The translations under genes were made by a program, and so were the position numbers. 17,595 bases of DNA from JAZFYD01 sp036443405 (GTDB lineage Bacteria; Planctomycetota; PLA2). Where the stretch lies: contig JAZFYD010000168.1 in the NCBI GenBank assembly GCA_036443405.1, forward strand, positions 1 through 17,595, read 5' to 3'. Shown in pieces: positions 14,634 to 17,595 of the stretch. Positions within the stretch are counted from its first letter, which is position 1. Each line of letters begins with the position of its first letter. Under the pieces are notes generated by a model. The model had not been told where the DNA came from. It ran no database searches and saw only the letters and a program-made list of their open reading frames with translations.

Positions 14634-16393
14634 TCGCGTCCGCTATCGCCGTCCGATTCGCTCGGCCCGCGCTGGATCGACACCGGCGGCGGCGTTTCGC
14701 TTCCGGTGAATTCCTCGAGGATCTGCTGCGCCGTGCGGCGCCCGCGCGACTGAGCGGCGCCGACATCGGTCGTACGATCATGCTGCGCGTTCTTGGCCTC
14801 GATCATGTGCAGCGTGCGCGTGGGGAACGCGAACTCGATGCCCAGCGTCTCCGCGAGCCGCTTGATATCGAGAAGCAGGCGCTGTTTCTCCCGAAGCTCC
14901 GTTTGCCAGTCGGGGGTCTGGACGAAGCAATAGAGGAGGATCTCCAGCGCGCTATCGCCGAACCCGGAGAAGTAGACGAGGTAGTAGTCCTTGCGGGTGT
15001 AGGGGTGGATCCGGATGAGCTCGCGGATGCCCTCGAGGAACGCTTCCAACTTGGCGGCGGGCGTGTCGTAGGCGACGCCCAGCGTGGCCTTGATGCGCCG
15101 GTATCGGCGGTTGCCCATGTTGTCCACGGGCGTGCGAATCAGGAGCGCGTTCGGAAACGTGATGATCGAGTCGTAAAACGTCCGCACGCGCGAGGAGCGG
15201 AAACCGACCTCGGAGATCGTGCCCTCGATGGAGCCGATGCGAACCCAGTCGCCGACCTGGAACGGCCGGTCGACGAGGATCGAGATCGCGCCGAAGAAGT
15301 TCTCGACGGTGTCCTTCGACGCCAGCGCGATCGCGATGCCGCCGATGCCGAGGCCGGCGAGCAGCGCGCCGACGTTCATGCCGAGGTTGTCGGCGATCCA
15401 TACGATGCCGAGGACGACCACGAAGATCTTGATCGCGCGGCGCATCATCGGGACCAGAAGATCGTCGAGCTTGGTCGTGGTGCGCGCCGCCATGCCGGCG
15501 AACGCTTCGGTGAGGATGTCGATGATGCGGCACGATGCCCAGACCGCGCCGACCATCAGGACGACGCGTGTTACGCCGATGAGCGCGGCGTCGAACGTGT
15601 GCGGCAGCGCGAGATACGGAACGCCCCAGAACCAGAATGCCGCCATCGCGACGAGCGCGAACGGGCGTCCGGTTCGACGGCCCCGGGTAATTTCCACGCC
15701 GCGGCTCCGGGCCCATCGGCGCGAGAACGACATGATGAAGTAGCGGAAGACCGCCCCGACGACCACGCCGGCGAGGATCAGCACAAGCAGCATCAACCAC
15801 TGCCAGTTCTCGAGCATCCAAAGGCGGTTCAGCCACCAGCCGGAGAAGTACCGGTAGAAGATCGTCGACTCGCCCAGCAGGGACGCGTCCGCGTTGTCCG
15901 CCTTTGGATCGAGTCCAAGGACATTCGCGCGGAGGTCATCGACGCCCGACAGCGTCTCCGCCGAAAACCGCCAGTTGCCGTCCGCGCCACGGGTCATCGT
16001 GACCGTGCCGCGTTCGTCGGGCGCCTCCCACGCGTACTGGGCCTCGTCGCTCTCCTTCGGCTCCCACCAAAAATCGCTCACGCCCGACGCGACCCGGTCG
16101 AGGACGAACTTCAGCTTGTCCGCGGCCTGCCGGCCGGTCCGGTCGCGGTCGGCCGAGTTGACGCCGGAGAGGTCGAACAGGCGCCCGGCCTCGGTCAAGC
16201 GCGCCTCGCGTTCCGCACCCGCGGCGGCCTTGGCCTGCTTGGTGCGGTCATAGAACGCGGTCCAAACCGAGCGCGGCCCGGGGAACGGTTTGGGTCTGGC
16301 GGCCTGGGGCTTTTTCTCCTCGCCGTCCTGGGCGGGGACCGCGGTTGCGAACAGGGTGAGGAGGAGGGCGACGAGCAGTCCGTTTGTTTTCAT
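14630..16393 (-). CDS. MscS-family mechanosensitive channel with large periplasmic N-terminal domain
   Basis: A 587-residue inner-membrane channel that should open under membrane tension and release solutes after osmotic downshock. Residues 1-21 are a signal peptide; 22-195 are a periplasmic domain not recognised by me. Helices lie at about 197-220, 244-262, 268-290 and 318-335, followed by the pore-lining MscS helix at 338-372 with GALLAGLGIGGIAIALASKDTVENFFGAI. The beta domain VDRPFQVGDWVRIGSIEGTISEVGFRSSRVRT (374-405) and NALLIRTPVDNMG (415-427), then the mixed C-terminal domain up to about 530, are standard MscS. A basic and polar tail of about 50 residues ends it. The single-pore-domain core matches the general family; it is longer than E. 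coli MscS (286 residues) because of the periplasmic part and extra helices. Its stop overlaps the start of the voltage-sensor gene by four bases. Confidence 0.94.
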   Translation of the reverse strand: MKTNGLLVALLLTLFATAVPAQDGEEKKPQAARPKPFPGPRSVWTAFYDRTKQAKAAAGAEREARLTEAGRLFDLSGVNSADRDRTGRQAADKLKFVLDRVASGVSDFWWEPKESDEAQYAWEAPDERGTVTMTRGADGNWRFSAETLSGVDDLRANVLGLDPKADNADASLLGESTIFYRYFSGWWLNRLWMLENWQWLMLLVLILAGVVVGAVFRYFIMSFSRRWARSRGVEITRGRRTGRPFALVAMAAFWFWGVPYLALPHTFDAALIGVTRVVLMVGAVWASCRIIDILTEAFAGMAARTTTKLDDLLVPMMRRAIKIFVVVLGIVWIADNLGMNVGALLAGLGIGGIAIALASKDTVENFFGAISILVDRPFQVGDWVRIGSIEGTISEVGFRSSRVRTFYDSIITFPNALLIRTPVDNMGNRRYRRIKATLGVAYDTPAAKLEAFLEGIRELIRIHPYTRKDYYLVYFSGFGDSALEILLYCFVQTPDWQTELREKQRLLLDIKRLAETLGIEFAFPTRTLHMIEAKNAQHDRTTDVGAAQSRGRRTAQQILEEFTGSETPPPVSIQRGPSESDGDSGRE

Positions 16394-16440
16394 GGCGACG
16401 AGCAGGGAATACTAACCGGGCCGGTGGCAATCCCGGCCGG

Positions 16441-16463
16441 GGCGATCCGCGGAAGCGGTCGCC
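16441..16463 (-). terminator. Hairpin after the patatin-like gene
   Basis: GGCGA and CCGC pair with GCGG and TCGCC around a four-base loop, a nine-pair GC stem with one bulged base, 15 bases beyond the patatin-like stop and inside the 85-bp gap before mscS-type gene. A second short stem (GGCCGG/CCGGCC, 16419-16438) follows. There is no T tract, so this may be a weak or partial terminator or an RNA-stability element separating the two genes. Confidence 0.4.
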
Positions 16464-16478
16464 GGGTCCTCGAGAAAC

Positions 16479-17595
16479 TCAGCCCTTGGCATGCGCGTCC
16501 GACGCCGCGCGGGAGCCCGCTTCGAGCGCGCGCGCGATTCCGTCCAAGCGAAACTCATGCGCGCTGACGCCGTCGAGCTCGGCGCCCGGGTGGATGTGAC
16601 GCACCGGGACCGGGCGTTTTTCGAGATGCGAACGGACGGCCGCCTGCGTGTCGGGATCGAGGGCGGAGACCGCGGCCTCGAACGCTCGCGTCGGAAGATG
16701 TTGGCGCAGCCCCAGGAGGCCGTTGACGAGTTGCGCGTTGCGGATGGAGCCGTCCCCGGAGGCGAGATCGAGGGTGCGGTGCAGAATCGAAACGAGATCG
16801 CGATAACCGAACTCGGCTCCGGCGTCGGTCCCGGCCGAAATCGCGAGCACACGGTCCACCTTCGGCGTTCCGTCGCGGCGCAGCGCGCAAAACAGGGCGC
16901 GCAACGTGGCGTCCGCCGACACGCCGGCACCGGAATACTGGTAGCGCTCCTCCCCGGCGCGGACAAGCGGCATGGTGACCGGGCGGCTCAACGCGGCCTC
17001 GAGCCCGTCCATGAGATCGCGTTCGCTGTCGTCGCGGTTGTTGAACGTGCGGACCTCGCCGGTCTGCATGTTGCGCGCCACGAAGTGGACCTCGGTGTCG
17101 GACGCCTTGAGGGCTTCCGGATCCACACGCGCGGCCAGAATCCGTTTCAAGCCGTCGGTCATGTAGAGGCTCTGCGTGTTCATGAGCGACGCCAGGAAGA
17201 GATTCGCGCCGGCGTGGGGCGCCCAGGGGTAACGAAGCCGGAGCAACTTGCCGCTGGCGAGGGAGTGTGCCGTCGAACGCATCTCCTGCCACAGGTTCGT
17301 GGCCGCAAGCGCCGCGACAAGCGCACCGGTGCCGCTCCCGACGAGCACGGGACAGTCGAAGCGGCCCTCCAGTGCCCGGAAGCGCTCCAGCGCACCGATC
17401 ACGAACGCGCCGCGGCTTCCGTGCCCGGAAAGGGCCACCGCCCAGCGCGGGCCCTTCCTTTCTGCTGTCCGCTTTCCGCGTGTCTTCTTGCGCGCTTTGC
17501 GCACCTCTTTGGTCGCCCCCTTGGCGGCCTGCCTGGTCGGCGACTTCTTCGCCTGTTTTGCGGCCGGCTTGGCCGTTTTCCTGGTCGCTTTCTTG
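16479..17595 (-). CDS. Patatin-like protein with degenerate active site and Lys/Ala-rich N-terminal tail, 5' end missing
   Basis: The reading frame is open to the right edge, so the true start lies outside; a GTG at 17504 is the first internal candidate and residues are numbered from it. The patatin (iPLA2-like) fold is indicated by the oxyanion loop SGHGSRGAFVIGALERF (26-42), the nucleophile-elbow region VLVGSGTGALVAALAA (53-68), LSRPVTMPLV (172-181) and YSGAGVSADATLRAL (190-204). The elbow reads G-S-G-T-G where active patatins read G-x-S-x-G, so the Ser position is Gly 58, and the D-G-A/G motif reads S-G-A at 191-193, losing the dyad Asp. It is therefore likely a non-hydrolytic homologue. 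Before residue 20 and up to the window edge the chain is Lys/Ala/Arg/Thr-rich with AKK and KKA words, like histone-H1-like bacterial tails. It may bind lipid, nucleic acid or a partner protein; its role is unknown. Confidence 0.78.
   Translation of the reverse strand, partial: KKATRKTAKPAAKQAKKSPTRQAAKGATKEVRKARKKTRGKRTAERKGPRWAVALSGHGSRGAFVIGALERFRALEGRFDCPVLVGSGTGALVAALAATNLWQEMRSTAHSLASGKLLRLRYPWAPHAGANLFLASLMNTQSLYMTDGLKRILAARVDPEALKASDTEVHFVARNMQTGEVRTFNNRDDSERDLMDGLEAALSRPVTMPLVRAGEERYQYSGAGVSADATLRALFCALRRDGTPKVDRVLAISAGTDAGAEFGYRDLVSILHRTLDLASGDGSIRNAQLVNGLLGLRQHLPTRAFEAAVSALDPDTQAAVRSHLEKRPVPVRHIHPGAELDGVSAHEFRLDGIARALEAGSRAASDAHAKG

Noticed and set aside
14168..16567. A 799-codon plus-strand open frame opposite the MscS gene
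   Set aside because: The minus strand carries a clear MscS channel; the plus-strand product is low-complexity Arg/Asp/Glu/Ala sequence with no family signature.

Overview
The window is GC-rich (roughly two thirds G+C) and densely coding, with no RNA genes, insertion sequences or CRISPR arrays that I can see. The gene content suggests a Planctomycetota-like or related free-living bacterium: a secreted HEAT-repeat protein with a glutamine-amidotransferase-like end, a PP2C/SpoIIE-type regulatory phosphatase, a large acidic membrane protein, separate coaC and coaB genes, and frequent GTG starts. This is inference from gene style, not a taxonomic proof.

Left part (1-4056, all minus strand): a membrane PP2C-type phosphatase cut by the left edge, pgsA for phosphatidylglycerol synthesis, and a 716-residue protein with an FtsK-N-terminus-like four-helix membrane domain and a very long acidic tail but no motor. 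A good promoter and Shine-Dalgarno site precede the last of these. Centre (4200-8522): a secreted HEAT-repeat protein on the plus strand converges on a tight minus-strand operon coaC-coaB-EamA transporter. CoaC and CoaB make 4'-phosphopantetheine for coenzyme A.

Middle right (8635-10628, plus): two genes overlapping by ATGA, a standalone methyltransferase of the ovothiol (mercaptohistidine) type and an M29/NicX-like metalloprotein. The sulfoxide synthase half of OvoA is not in the window, so this pair is a candidate for a small, poorly described thiol-histidine or related metabolic module.

Right part (10782-17595, minus): an intergenic 18-bp tandem repeat, then, in transcription order from the right edge, a patatin-like protein that has lost both catalytic residues and carries a histone-H1-like Lys/Ala tail, a MscS-family mechanosensitive channel with a large periplasmic domain, and a 1283-residue protein with a textbook voltage-sensor domain (six S4 arginines) but no recognisable ion-selective pore. 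The channel and voltage-sensor genes overlap by ATGA. This tension-plus-voltage pair is the most striking candidate for an undescribed system in the window.
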